Positions 11,093 to 21,933 of a DNA stretch of 64,000 bases are shown piece after piece; within the stretch, counting starts at the first letter, position 1; each line of letters begins with the position of its first letter. The notes beneath the pieces are model-generated. The model saw only the letters and a list, made by a program, of their open reading frames with translations. It ran no database searches and was not told the DNA's origin. This DNA comes from Eunapius fragilis (taxonomy: Eukaryota > Porifera > Demospongiae > Spongillida > Spongillidae), in the NCBI GenBank assembly GCA_963681505.1, contig OY811971.1, positions 11,917,242-11,981,241 on the forward strand, in the 5' to 3' direction. Position numbers and translations under genes: made by a program.

Positions 11093-12538
11093 TCAAACAA
11101 TGGAGCGCACAGCAGTCTCCTTTCTAAGAAACATAACAGCATAAGGGTTGGGCCAATCAGGAGGATCAAAATACTTCTCCAGGGCATCATCTGGCAGCGT
11201 AGCTGGCCAGTTTTCATTAATGTGTGGAAATAGGGCACGTAGCTTCAGATATAGATCGGCAATAGCAGCTTTAGTTTGGTTTACAGTCCATATGAGATCA
11301 CCGGACCATGTGTGGTTATCTGGGACTGCCCCCAAGAAACGCTCAGAGCTGAATCTAGATTGCAGGGCGGAGTCCCACTGTGTTCCGTATATTGTCTCAG
11401 GACCGTAATTAGAGGTAAAGATCTGCATGTAAGGCCTGATCAATCTGGTAAAGCCGCCCTTGATTTCCTTGTCAACAGGGTTAATATCGCATAATGTCTT
11501 CATTCCACAAAAGTCCATTTTATTTGATGGACTCATCTCTTCAATATGGACAATTTTCTGCATGACGTACCCCTTCCACCATTTATAGCGATCGGTTTGA
11601 GGCACGGTGTACACCTGTTGGTGTAATAGATGTTTGCAAAAGTAATGAATCAGTTTACTTTTTCCCCCTCCCGCCTGGCCTTGGATCCAAATATTGATGA
11701 CAGATTTTGCTGGGGGATCAGGAGGTAGTAGATTCATTTTCAGTTGTTCAAAGCCAGCTGCATAGGAGGTATAAAATGGAAACAATCTGCACAAGATGCG
11801 AAATTCTATGTAGGGGTCTTTAACATCAATTCAGCAATTTCTCTAAACACTCCATTAGGCTCCTTAGCATTTCTACCCTTTTGTCCCTGCACTGTTAATA
11901 TGCGTTTAGCTTTAACCTTGGACTCTAGATCCCAGTAATTTGGGTTTCCTTGTACATTTTCTGAAGGACCAATATCGATTGCTTCCGCTTGTGACTGGAT
12001 AAATCCGACAGTTTTAAGATAGCTGAGCAGTTGTTGGGTGTCAGATTCAACGACTCCGCTTCCTTCTGTAGGTGCGTCAACGATTCCGATATCCGGCAAA
12101 TCTCCAAGGCTTGAATCGGGGCCTGGCTCGGGAATGATGTCACGCAAGCCAGCTGTACCGTCTGATCCGACATCTCGTCCAGATTCGCTAGCTCCACCAT
12201 CGATATAGTCGGATCCACGCCCAGCTGTTGCATGATAGGGACCAAGATCTCTGGCACGGGGGGCGCTATGTCCATGTCCACCTCTTGGCTCGGTATGGGC
12301 ATTCCAGAACTCTCCAATTCCTCCTTCCTTTCCAATGTACTCGAGCATGTCGTCCCAGTCGGACTCATCGTTGTTTGACCAAAATCCTCCGAACCATCCG
12401 TGCAAGGTATCTCCTGTCCAACGCAACGACGTTTGGATCGCGACGTGGATGTGCGGTCCTCTTCCTTCTTGATATTCGGGACCACCCACTGCATACCGGA
12501 TTGCGTTACCACTTTCAGCCCACTCCCAAAGTCTAAGG
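11093..12538 (-). mobile_element. Rep gene of CRESS-DNA virus type, fossil
   Basis: Minus-strand coding remnant of a rolling-circle replication protein. The N-terminal part shows an HUH endonuclease signature (GPHIHVAIQ at about 12450) and a catalytic-tyrosine motif (EYIGKEGG at about 12330). After a low-complexity, acidic linker comes a superfamily 3 helicase with Walker A (GQAGGGKS, about 11670), Walker B (IVHIEEM, about 11545), motif C (IFTSNYG, about 11420) and an arginine-finger region (ALQSRF, about 11360). HUH followed by an SF3 helicase is the layout of Rep in Cressdnaviricota. This copy is partial and broken, with about two breaks. It abuts a gypsy pol fragment at about 12538. No capsid gene is recognisable nearby. 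An HUH DNA transposon is the alternative. Confidence 0.75.
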
Positions 12539-15350
12539 ATGCCCTTTGGTGTTACCGGTGGACCGAGTTCTTTTCAGCGGCTAATGGATAAAGTGCTTCT
12601 TGGCCTTTCCTTTGTCACCAGCTACATAGACAATGTTCTAATTCACTCCAGTTCTATGGAACTTCACCAATCCCATCTACGTCTTGTGTTCAATCGCTTA
12701 GCGAAGGCAGGCCTGACATTGAGGGGTTCAAAGTGTAAAATTGGCCTTGACAAGGTGCAATACTTGGGTCATATCTTCTCCAAAAATGGTATGGCTCCAG
12801 ATACAGACAAGATCGCTGTGGTGCAGAACTGGCCAACACCAACAGACGTCACAGAGGTTCGGCAGTTCCTGGGGTTGGCATCATACTATCGACGATATGT
12901 GAAAAACTTTGCAGATATTGCAGCTCCTCTTCATCATCTCACACAAAAAGCAGTGGAGTTCAATTGGGAGGAGAACTTTCAGCGATCATTTCAGGTGCTG
13001 AAAGATGCATTGACTCAAGCGCCTGTCTTATGCTATCCCTGCTTCAAGAAGGGATTCACCCTACAGACAGATGCCAGTGCGGTGGGGATAGGAGCAGTGC
13101 TGGAGCAGGATGGCCACGTGATTGCTTATGCCAGCCGCAGTCTAACCTCACCTGAAAGACAGTACAGTGTCATCGAAAGGGAATGCCTGGCTGTTGTCTT
13201 TGCAGTCAAACACTTCAGGCACTACTTACTGGGACGACCATTCAGCCTACACACTGATCATCAGCCACTACAGTGGCTTTCTGCTCAGAAGATGGAGGGC
13301 AGGTTGTGCAGATGGGCTCTTGCTCTTCAAGAGTTTGATTTCGAGATCAAATACAGGCGAGGATCATCAAATGCCAATGCAGATGCTCTCTCCCGTGTAC
13401 CTGCAATACAAGTAGAAACAAGTGAAATATGCTCTGCTACACTGATAACCCCAGAACTAACCACATGCAGGATCCAAGAAGAACAACAGAGGGACGCTGT
13501 ACTGCAGCAAGTAATCCAACACCTTACATCACAGAACAGTACATCCAAGCCAAACTGGAAGCAGTTTCCACTAAAGCGTTACTCTCAGCTACTGAAGCAG
13601 TTACATCTGGTTGATGGTGTCCTGTGTCGCAGATTTGTTCCAGGTCCATTAGAAGAAACTATCACTGTTCCGGTGATGCCCACTTCACTTCAGGAAGTGG
13701 CCCTCCACAGCAGCCATGACATCATAAGTGCAGGTCATCAAGGCACTGAAAAGACCCTAGACAGATTGAAGCGGATGGCCTATTGGGTTGGAATGGCAAA
13801 GGCAACAGAGCTGTACTGTCGGAGTTGTAATGTGTGTCAGCAATCGAAACTTCCAATGCCACTAGCAGTACCTATGACTAATGTTCCAATAGGTCGACCT
13901 TGGCAAATGTTAGCTGTTGATGTTTTGGAAGTTCCAATGTCTGGTCATGGAAATCGATATCTGCTGGTACTCCAAGATTATTTCACCAAGTGGGCTGAAG
14001 CAGTACCTATGCCTGACCAAACAGCGGAAAGGATAGTTCGAGCACTGATTGATATCTTCTCTCGCTTTGGCATCCCTGAGATCCTTCACTCTGATCAAGG
14101 AAGGAATTTTGAGAGCACAATCTTGAAGAAAACCTGTGCAGCATTTGGCATCGTCAAGTCACGAACTACTTCATATCATCCACAAGGAGATGGTATGGTG
14201 GAACGTCTTAACAGAACTCCGTTGCAGCTGTTAAGAGCCTATGTTCAACAGCAGTCTGATTGGGAATGCCAGCTTCCACTCCTGCTCTATGCCTATCGTA
14301 CGGCTCGTCACACATCAACCCACCTGAGCCCGTTTTTACTGCTAATGGGAAGAGAACCTGTGCTTCCAATCATGCCATCACTGGCGGGAGATGATGGGAA
14401 GGGTCACGATCCACACAGTTATGAACATACCCTGACAGTCAGATTGGCAGAGCTGAGGAACCTGGTGGAGTGCCATATCACACAGGAAGCACAACGGCAG
14501 AAAGCGTTCTATGACAGCACAACTAAAAGCAGAACCTTCAATGTTGGAGATGCTGTCTGGCTACATGTGCCAACAGCTGGCAAGCTGGATGCGAGATGGG
14601 AAGGAGGATGGACTGTGAAGGAGGTGCTGTCCCCAGTAAACGTTGCAGTTGAACACACCACGACAGCAAGGACTCGTGTGGTGCATGTTAACAGACTCCA
14701 GCAACGTATTGTTAGAGGAGAGGTTGAGGCACATGGTGAAGATCATGATCAACATGGTGTACCAGTAGCTGACTGGGAAGCACCTCACATCGAATACTTC
14801 ATCCTTCCACCTCAACAAAAGCAGCAAGCTGAAGTCGGAAGGCGCTACCCTCAACGTGTTCGGCACCCAGTGTTGAGATACTAAGCTTGGGGTCAAGCTT
14901 AAAAAGATGGTGGGACGAATGTAATGTCACGTAAATCTAGTCTGGGGACTTGCAAATAACTAACTCCTCTTCCTTCCAACTACTGGGCCCTTTTCCTTTC
15001 TTCTCTTCTGCATATCTGTCTCTCCCTGGAGAGTCAAATCAACCATCTCCTATGTGTTAGTCCCCCATTATAAAAAGATGCCGCCAACCGCGTCCAGTGC
15101 CCTATTATGAGGCGTCGTTTTAGTTCGGGAATAGGTGCGTGCCGCGGTTTATCTGAAAGGCCAGTTACCCCATCGGCATGCATGCTACGGGGAGTACTCC
15201 ATGCATGCTGTTAGATAGAATCGACTAACCCCTCCAGTCTCCAAAGTCACTGGAAAAACCCACATCAGCCTGAACGTAGTGTGTGTAGTCCCGTAAGGTC
15301 TGTTGCGATGGTAGCTGTATGCCAGACTCTCGCAATACCTCATAGTACAC
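12539..15350 (+). mobile_element. second Ty3/gypsy element, partial fossil
   Basis: A 781-codon open frame (12539-14884) starts inside reverse transcriptase (MPFGVTGGPSSFQRLMDKVL, then YIDNVLIHS). It continues through RNase H (TLQTDASAVGIGAVL; NADALSRVPA), the HHCC zinc finger (HQGTEKTLDRLK, then CRSCNVCQQSK), the DDE integrase core (LHSDQGRNFES; HPQGDGMVERLNR) and a chromatin-side tail. A putative 3' LTR starts TGTAATGTCACG at about 14920 after a purine tract and runs to roughly 15350; its end is not certain. The 5' LTR, gag, protease and the front of RT are not present; the copy begins where the Rep fossil stops. What remains reads with few or no breaks, so it is younger than the gypsy copy at 2.7-7.8 kb. 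It is unrelated in sequence to that copy. Confidence 0.85.
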
Positions 15351-15405
15351 ATACAAACATACACGAGATAGAAAAAGCATAAATTATAATTGTAATGTTG
15401 ATAAA

Positions 15406-15411
15406 TTTATT
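15406..15411 (-). terminator. AATAAA polyadenylation signal
   Basis: TTTATT on the plus strand, so AATAAA downstream of the 15542-15934 gene in its own orientation. Confidence 0.45.
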
Positions 15412-15541
15412 AAGACTGAAGCCTTGGTAGTTATTCCTCTAGTTCTTTGGCGATTCTTCTAATGACATTTTGCAGTATGGGAGATACCTGAGGAAGTGTA
15501 AGGCAGCAGTGAAAATACTGCCATGCAACAGACATTAATCG

Positions 15542-15934
15542 TCAGGGATGTCCTGCCCAGACTAGAGTCTTCCGGCCGGCCCGGGTGTCTGCCCTCCAGA
15601 CATACCCAGGTGCACTCAAATCACCAGCCTGAGTAAACACAGAATTCTGGAACGTGTACATTTTGGTTGTATCCATCGGTGAGTCAGTTTCAGACAGTGA
15701 TGTCACCACAGCGCCTGCACTTATAGAAGATGCAGATGAAAAGTTCTGGTAGGAATTCTGGTCCCACGTTATCGCGTTGTCCTCAAAGGCGCGCACACTC
15801 ATCCATATCATTGGATAAGGTTGAGTAGTGCCAGCACCTTGAGCGGTTCCCCGACAGAAGCACAGCTTATAACCGCTTGCATTCAGAACGGACAGGCTCT
15901 TCTCATCGATCTTGCAATTCAGCGTATAACTCAT
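15542..15934 (-). CDS. uncharacterised intronless 130-residue protein
   Basis: Single-exon frame of 130 residues starting MSYTLNCKIDEKSL. I do not recognise it with certainty. The composition (YPMIWMSVRAF, ITWDQNSYQNF, MYTFQNSVF) resembles small soluble beta-rich proteins known mainly from fungi and bacteria, but that is an impression only. No signal peptide, membrane segment or catalytic motif is visible. The surroundings look like a real transcription unit: a TATA box (TATATAAG on the minus strand at 15991-15998) about 60 bp upstream of the ATG, and AATAAA on the minus strand at 15406-15411 about 130 bp past the stop. A second short frame follows the stop on the same strand (about 15532-15430, MSVAWQYFHCC...). 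It is packed between a gypsy 3' end and a LINE 3' end, so it may have arrived with a mobile element or by horizontal transfer. Confidence 0.55.
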   Translation of the reverse strand: MSYTLNCKIDEKSLSVLNASGYKLCFCRGTAQGAGTTQPYPMIWMSVRAFEDNAITWDQNSYQNFSSASSISAGAVVTSLSETDSPMDTTKMYTFQNSVFTQAGDLSAPGYVWRADTRAGRKTLVWAGHP

Positions 15935-15988
15935 TCTTGCACTATACTTGGATCTCCGAGTACTGATAATACACTACAATACTTACAC

Positions 15989-16000
15989 TCCTTATATACC
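15989..16000 (-). promoter_or_regulatory. TATA box of the 15542-15934 gene
   Basis: Reads GGTATATAAGG on the minus strand, about 57-65 bp before the ATG, leaving room for a short 5' UTR. Confidence 0.5.
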
Positions 16001-16112
16001 TCAGCCCAGCATCCCGCCCTCCTGCGGCGCGCGCTGGACGGCTGGGAGGCTGGAGTCTTGAAGCCAGGCAGGCTTTTTCCCATTTGGTCTCGCGCCTGTC
16101 CTTTGGCATAGG

Positions 16113-16240
16113 ACACCAGAAGTCAAAGACCTTGGTAGAGATCTATGGGAAGCTAAACGTAACCCTGGTGAGGTGCAATGCCAGAGCTCTCCTAAGCGGA
16201 GCATGCAATTTGGTTTAGTTTCTCTATGTATGTACATAGT
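16113..16240 (+). mobile_element. LINE 3' end fragment
   Basis: Encodes KSKTLVEIYGKLNVTLVRCN followed by ARALLSGACNLV and a stop, the conserved C-terminus of the LINE family seen at 20, 36, 38 and 40 kb. It could be the distal end of LINE copy A, separated from it by about 5 kb of Rep fossil, gypsy fragment and the intronless gene. Confidence 0.7.
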
Positions 16241-16798
16241 GTAATAGTAGCATATATCCTTGAGACAATCCATGGTAGAGCATCACAACTTTTGCAACGA
16301 CATTCTCAGATCTTTTTTATTTTTCAGTAATCTAATAGGGCTTATAGAGATTAGTTGATATGCGGAGTTTCACTTTCTGATTCACTTCGGTTAATTGGCA
16401 ATATTTTGTCAACGTTGTAGATGCCATGAAATTATGTGATTACCATCACTGTTTTGCAAAGCTATAGTAGTTGTCAAAATAGTTGTAATTGAAACTGTTT
16501 CTAACACTACAATACACTCACCTCATGGATGTACACACATGTATGTATTGTGAAATAACCTTAATAAGTTTAAAATTTTGACTAGTTGTTTTACACTTGT
16601 CTAATTATCTCAAAACACCATAATTCATTTTTATATATCAATTTTACCACGTGACGAGATAGGTTGTGAGGTAGTTAATTCATTATTAAAATTAATTTTG
16701 GTTATCCGTTCCGCTGGTAAGTTATAAATGGATTTATGTCAAAAACCTGATGTTTCTTTGAACTGCCTCTTGACCACAAGGTTTACACAGACGTAACA
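16241..16798. other. AT-rich, no gene recognised
   Basis: No domain or long frame. It may hold the left end of the DDE-like element that starts at about 16800. Confidence 0.4.
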
Positions 16799-18192
16799 AT
16801 GCTATTAAAACAATTACATAATCTTGTAGGTCAAAAGCTATGCTCAAATTGCCGAAAAGCTGTAACGGCTCAAGAGGCGGTTCAAGAGGGACACAGTTCT
16901 CCGGAGTCTGGTTTCCCTGATTTTCAGGAAGCTGGACCATCTCACAGTGCTGACCCGGATGTTGTTGGAGAAAGTGAAATGTCATTTGAAAAACTAAATG
17001 AATGTGCAGCAATCCTGCGAGAATCACCTGTGAACTGAGGAGAATGAAGAGGTCAAAAGCATATAGGAGGCAAAAATCTCAGATGTTGCAGCATTCAGTT
17101 GTAAGAAATTTGCAATCACTATGTCCAGATGATAGCACTATCCAGGAGCCCCAGTTCAGCAGTGATGGTGATGAAATAATCCAGCAACTCAAAGAGAAGT
17201 TATTGAGTTGTGAAACAACTGGACAAAAGTTCAAGTCCTGACTGTACTGCCAAAAAGCTGGAGCATTCAAAAGATAGTAGAAGAGTTTGGGGTCTCTAAT
17301 TATTTGGCAAGAAAGGTAAAGGAATTAGTCCAAGAGAAAGGCATTCTTTCTACCCCCGATCCTCGAGCTAGGCCTTTTCCACAAGAAATTGTAGATCGTA
17401 TGACCTCCTTCTACAAGAGTGAGGACATCAGCAGAGTAATGCCAGGAAAGAAGGACTGTGTCTCTGTTATGGTACATGGGCAGCATGTATCAAGACAAAA
17501 GTACTTGATTCTTTCCAATCTAAAAGAAGTATATCAGAAATTTAAGGATGCATTTCCAGAAACTGACATTGGCTTTTCCAAGTTTGCATCCTTAAGGCCA
17601 AAGGAGTGTGTACTTGCAGGAGCAAGTGGAACCCACGGTGTGTGTGTGTATGCACAATTCACCAAAATGTCAAGCTCATGATCCATGGTGCCAAACTTGG
17701 ACACCTCACCGCAGAATCGGGTCATCCTTTGACAAGCTGTAAAGAGTGCTTAGCAAACATCACCTGCAATCCTGTAACTACAGCATGTTTCCTTGGATTT
17801 TGTGAGTATTGTGGTTTATTGGATGATTTCAGAGAATGGTTGATCCAGATCTTCTCCCACCATATGATTGACGAGGTGCAATACCAACAATGGACCACAA
17901 CAGATCGATCAAATTTAGAAACACACATTGACACAACTGAGGAATTTGTAGATCCATTTTGTGAAAAGTTGCACATCTTGAAAAGACACAACTTCATTGC
18001 TAAACAACAGTCACTATATCTCACACAAAGGAAAGAGTCGCTATTGGACAATGAATACATTGTAATGGCTGATTTTGCAGAAAACTATTCCTTTGTACTA
18101 CAGGATGCGGTGCAGGGATTCCACTGGAATAATGCTCAAGCAACAGTACACCCATTTGTGTGTTACTACCGAAGACTCGGTGTCATCAAAAC

Positions 18193-18276
18193 TTAAATCA
18201 GTCTCTTTGAACAAGTGTATTGTTGACGTCTCTCGTCAGAATGCTACCAGTGACCTGGTATCCGAACATAACCATA
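18193..18276 (+). repeat. direct repeat, left copy
   Basis: About 84 bp starting AACTTAAATCAGTCTC, repeated at 19266-19349 with about three to four differences. The two copies flank the 1 kb insert. Confidence 0.8.
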
Positions 18277-19265
18277 ATCCAACACCTCTGGTGTTGAAGG
18301 CGACGAGAGCAGAGTCTGAGGACTCCGTCAAACCAACATCTAACCTCACAGCATTAAAAAAGAAATTTCTGAAACAAACACAGAAGCCTCCACCCATTAT
18401 TGTCGATGACTTCTTTCCAGTCACATACCCATCTATCACCATATCCGCTCAACCATCACCAGCATCATCACCATCATCATCACCACCTACATCTCCAAGA
18501 AGTGGTCATTATTCTTTGTCACCATTCACTCCAATTCCATTATCCACGACTCAAGCTCCACCCATTGTTCAAGCTCCACCCACTACTCAATCATCTCAGA
18601 CTCTACCCACCACCTTAACCTCAGCTCAAGCTCCACCTACTATTCAACTACAAACTACTCCCACTATTCAAGTCCCACCCATTGCTCAGGCTCCACCCAC
18701 TCAACGACTCCAAGCTCCTGTTCAACGGTCTCAAGCCCCACCTTCTACTGGACTTCGCCCCACTCCCAATATGAACTCAAAACTCATTAAACAATTGATT
18801 ATACAATTTATTTATATTTTGTGCATTATATTAAATTTCTTTCAATTGCTTTCTTTTCTCCTTTTTTTCCATTTCTAAATATCCATCTGAATTCTTTTCT
18901 TCTCTTCTTTCTAATAAAAATATTTTCTTTCTTTGTCCTTCTCTAAATTTCCATCTTGTGTCCTTTTCTTAAAATAATTTTTTCTTTTCTTCATTCCTAA
19001 TTTTCCACCTCTTTTCCTTTTTTTCTTCTCTCTTAATTTTTTCTTTCTCCCCTAAGTGTATAATTTTCATTGATTTATATAAGATTCTGTGATTATTGTT
19101 GTAAACTTGTCACTGACGAAGGTCTATTTATAGACCGAAACATGTTTGACTGAATTAAAATTTTTTCAATTTATTCTGTCATTACACATTACACTGCGCA
19201 CATGGCAACTGGACAATCCAGTACCAATCTTTCCAAGGCCGCAGGGACCTGCTTTCCCAACAAAA
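18277..19265 (+). mobile_element. 1 kb insert with Pro-rich frame and hammerhead-like end
   Basis: Lies inside the DDE-like gene. Its first 600 bp continue an open frame with a Lys-rich start (LTALKKKFLKQTQKPPPII) and a long Pro/Gln/Thr-rich tail (QAPPIVQAPPTTQ repeats). It then becomes T- and C-rich (18790-19080) and ends with the hammerhead-like core at 19113-19141. Penelope-like retroelements are known to carry hammerhead motifs in their terminal repeats, so this may be a Penelope-type 3' end. No reverse transcriptase or GIY-YIG domain is present in the window. Confidence 0.45.
19113..19141 (+). ncRNA. hammerhead-ribozyme-like core
   Basis: CTGACGA, then A, a perfect 6-bp stem GGTCTA/TAGACC closed by TTTA, then GAAAC. 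This matches the hammerhead core CUGANGA - stem II - GAAA, with C at the variable position 7. Stem I and stem III were not verified. Confidence 0.5.
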
Positions 19266-19349
19266 AAACTTAAATCAGTCTCTTTGAACAAGTGTATTGA
19301 TGACGTCTCTCGTCAGAATGCTACCAGTGACCTGGTATCCAAACACAAC
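19266..19349 (+). repeat. direct repeat, right copy
   Basis: Second copy of the 84-bp repeat at 18193-18276. The transposase-like frame continues straight out of it. Confidence 0.8.
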
Positions 19350-20289
19350 CATATATCTTTTGTCATCATTTCAGACTGCTTAAATCATGATACCGTGGCA
19401 GTTCACTTATATCAAAAACATCTGATATCTTTTCTTACCAACCAATTTGGGCATTCTCCGGTCCGAATGATCTACTTTTCTGATGGAGCATCATCACATT
19501 ACAAAAATTGCAAAAACTTTGCCAATCTATGCCATTATGAATCTGACTTCAATGGGATCAAAGCCGAATGGCACTTTTTTGCCACTTCCCATGGCAAGGG
19601 ACCATGTGATGGTTTTGGGGGGACTGTCAAAAACCACACAACAATCAAATAATGACTCCTAGGCAATTACTTGAATACAGTAAGGAAAACATAGCTGGAG
19701 TACACTTTCACTACTGTACTAACGAAGAGTATAATTCAGAAGGCACACTTTTAGAAGCTAGGTTTAATTCAGCAAATACCATTGTTGGTACTAGAGGTCT
19801 AAATGCATTTATGCCTATAAGTTTGAACCAACTGGAAGTGAAAGTGTACTCCACCTGTGCTGAGGCTAGAATAGTATGCGTAGACACTGCTAGTCAGGAT
19901 AACTTGACATTAGAGAGTATTAGGAGATTTGTAACCTTAGTATATAACAATAAGTGGTACCTAGCTGTTACATTGCAAACATTCCCCGATACAGACCAGC
20001 ACGATCTTTTGTTTATCCGCAGACTCAAGATATTCTAGTTATTCCAGCTTCAGATGTTCTAACTCTTGTTGACCCCCTCACCAACAGCACTGCTAAATGT
20101 GTAGGACTTTGTGATACTGAATCACTCAAGGCTTCAAGAGTTCTTCAATTAAGACTGAGTAGTTAGTTCATTTTTTTTTAAAGCAATAGCACGTTTATCT
20201 TTGCTCACATGGTGTGATCTTTTGTGCACATGTATATGATTAAATAAATATTACCACGTACTACGCTTAGAGCGCTAATATTGTTGTAT

Positions 20290-21060
20290 CTTCCGTGGCA
20301 TCTTTAGAAATGGGTAACCACTCATTCACAGCAGGCCATTGTTCACTTCAATGCCTGGGTCTCTCCACAGGATTCCATCACTATGGAATCAATGCTCAAT
20401 TCTCCTCCCCAGCAGAAGTCGCTGTCTCAAAAGCTGGATTGTTTCACATTCCATTCTCTGCTGTCTTCAGCTTCCCTTGTTAACAAGGCTCGCATGCTCT
20501 CAGTTTCTTCTCCCCATGCCAGTTCTTGGAATACTGCTACCCCCTCTACAAGTTTGAAACACAATCGCCAGCGCGACATCTTTGTTGAGTTCTGTCGCCA
20601 GGCACACCTTTCTGTGAGAGTAGAAGCTGGTTATGGGCTCTCTAGGGTTCAGAGAAACACTCGCCCAGCTGATGTTCTTGTTCAGGATTGGGTCAGAGGG
20701 TCTCCAGCAGCTATTGATATAACTTTCACCTCTCCTTTAACTCCAGCCATGTTGAGGGTTGCTATATAGCTAGCACATCAGCAGGGTCAGCAGCCTATGC
20801 AGCAGAATGCTGAAACCATGAAGCCAACGACACAAAGTGCCAGGAGCTCGAATGGACATGCATTCCTCTAGCTGTGGAGACCTTTGGACACTGGAGTAAA
20901 GAGGCTCAGGCTGTTTTTTCCTGTCTTGCTTCGTTTATAGCCATCCATCGAGTCCCAAATCCAGTGTCCTAAATGAAATCTATAGTCGCCTCAACATCTC
21001 CCTAGTGAGGTCTGTAGCTAGAGCAATCTTAGTGAGGGGTTCTGCAGCATAGGACCCATG
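20290..21060 (+). mobile_element. LINE copy B, 5'-truncated, decayed
   Basis: Begins in the post-RT region (LVNKARMLSVSSPHASSW, 20476) and jumps by an internal deletion to KHNRQRDIFVEFCRQAHLSV (20560). It then shows TRPADVLVQDW and AAIDITFTSPLTP of the endonuclease, ending near 21050 with LNISLVRSVARAILVRGSAA. At least three frameshifts. The CCHC knuckle is lost in the deletion. Confidence 0.75.
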
Positions 21061-21129
21061 CGAGTAGCGTAGGTACACTGTAATGGTAGGTAGAATTGTA
21101 GTGCATACAGTGTACGTACTAATAATAAA

Positions 21130-21300
21130 ATTAACAATAATACAAACGCGTCCTGCCGATATCCTTATCCCTAACTGGGAGTTGGGCAAGCCTGCTGCAA
21201 TTGATCTTTGTGTCATATCCCCGCTTAATTCAGAAACCCTCCAAGTAGCGTGTGTGATACCAAGTTCAGCAGCAATGCAGGCAGAACAGAGGAAGCAGTA
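21130..21300 (+). mobile_element. LINE copy C, endonuclease fragment
   Basis: Encodes RPADILIPNWELGKPAAIDL and the following EQRK region only, so about 55 codons of the endonuclease domain. Confidence 0.7.
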
Positions 21301-21933
21301 GCAGCAAATAATTCCCCAGGCTCGAGCTTGCCTAACTTTGAAGACGTTTTCCTCCTTAATCAGCCAACTCTTCATTTCATACCCTCCAAGTCCCGGCCCA
21401 CCTTTGCCCGAGCTCTATCATCTGCACTGAGATGTGTCATTCGGGAGAACTCTGAAGTAGCGTGGCTGAAACTATTCATGCTTCCCAAGTGTGTTCTCCC
21501 CTCATCACGGCAGAGGGGGCAGACAGACCTCTCAATTGACACACTTTGCAACATGTGGATTGAAAACGACTTTACATCTCTCTGGAACTTAGCCAAATCA
21601 TGTGTAGTTTGTCAAAATGAAGGCAAAAGTGGATCTTAAAGTAACCAGCATACCAAAAAAATTAACCAAGCTGTATCATTGGGCAGATCAGACATGATGG
21701 GGAAAGCCTGTCGTGTCTTGCAATCCGATGGCATTGCCCCAAATAATGAAACAACATGGGAGCTTTTGAAAGCTAAACACCCCAGAGGCCCAGTACCTTT
21801 AGTCCCTGCTACTCACTCTGCACCAGTTACATTAGAGCAAGACTTTAACATCTTATCTTCTACATTCCTTCCCCAAGGACACAGCTGCAGGGCACTCGGG
21901 TCTGCGAGTATAACACCTGCTGGACGTTGCTAG
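21300..21933 (+). mobile_element. LINE N-terminal fragment of the same family
   Basis: Two frames (to 21639 and 21679-21933) match the region in front of reverse transcriptase: QPTLHFIPSKSRPTFARALS, LKLFMLPKCVLPSS, then MGKACRVLQSDGIAP and TTWELLKAKHPRGPVP. The 5'-part fragment follows the 3'-part fragment C head to tail, suggesting two insertions side by side. It stops at the gypsy LTR at 21934. Confidence 0.7.

Larger units (their letters stand above)
16799..20165 (+). mobile_element. DDE-like transposon gene of an unnamed animal family, interrupted
   Basis: Plus-strand pieces match a protein type common in cnidarian, arthropod and sponge genomes. The N-terminal part (16799-17280) has a C-x2-C pair (LCSNCRKAV). 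An HTH-like segment reads SWSIQKIVEEFGVSNYLARK (17260), then PGKKDCVSV, the block GFSKFASLRPKECVLAGASG (17572), and a Cys-rich stretch to about 17820 (SCKECLANITCN; GFCEYCGLL). IVMADFAENYSFVLQDAVQG (18058) supplies a first acidic residue. After an insert (about 18193-19265) the frame resumes with FVIISDCLNHDTVAVHLYQK (19359), MIYFSDGASSHYKNCKNF (19469) and EWHFFATSHGKGPCDG (19567), then a C-terminal part beginning MTPRQLLEYSKENIAG (19652). The spaced D, D, E/D residues suggest an RNase H-fold transposase; that is inference. Several frameshifts divide the pieces. Terminal repeats were not found. Confidence 0.65.

Noticed and set aside
15542-15934. Capsid gene partner for the CRESS Rep fossil
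   Set aside because: Too short, no arginine-rich N-terminus, and separated from Rep by a gypsy fragment; its own TATA and polyA signals point to a separate gene.
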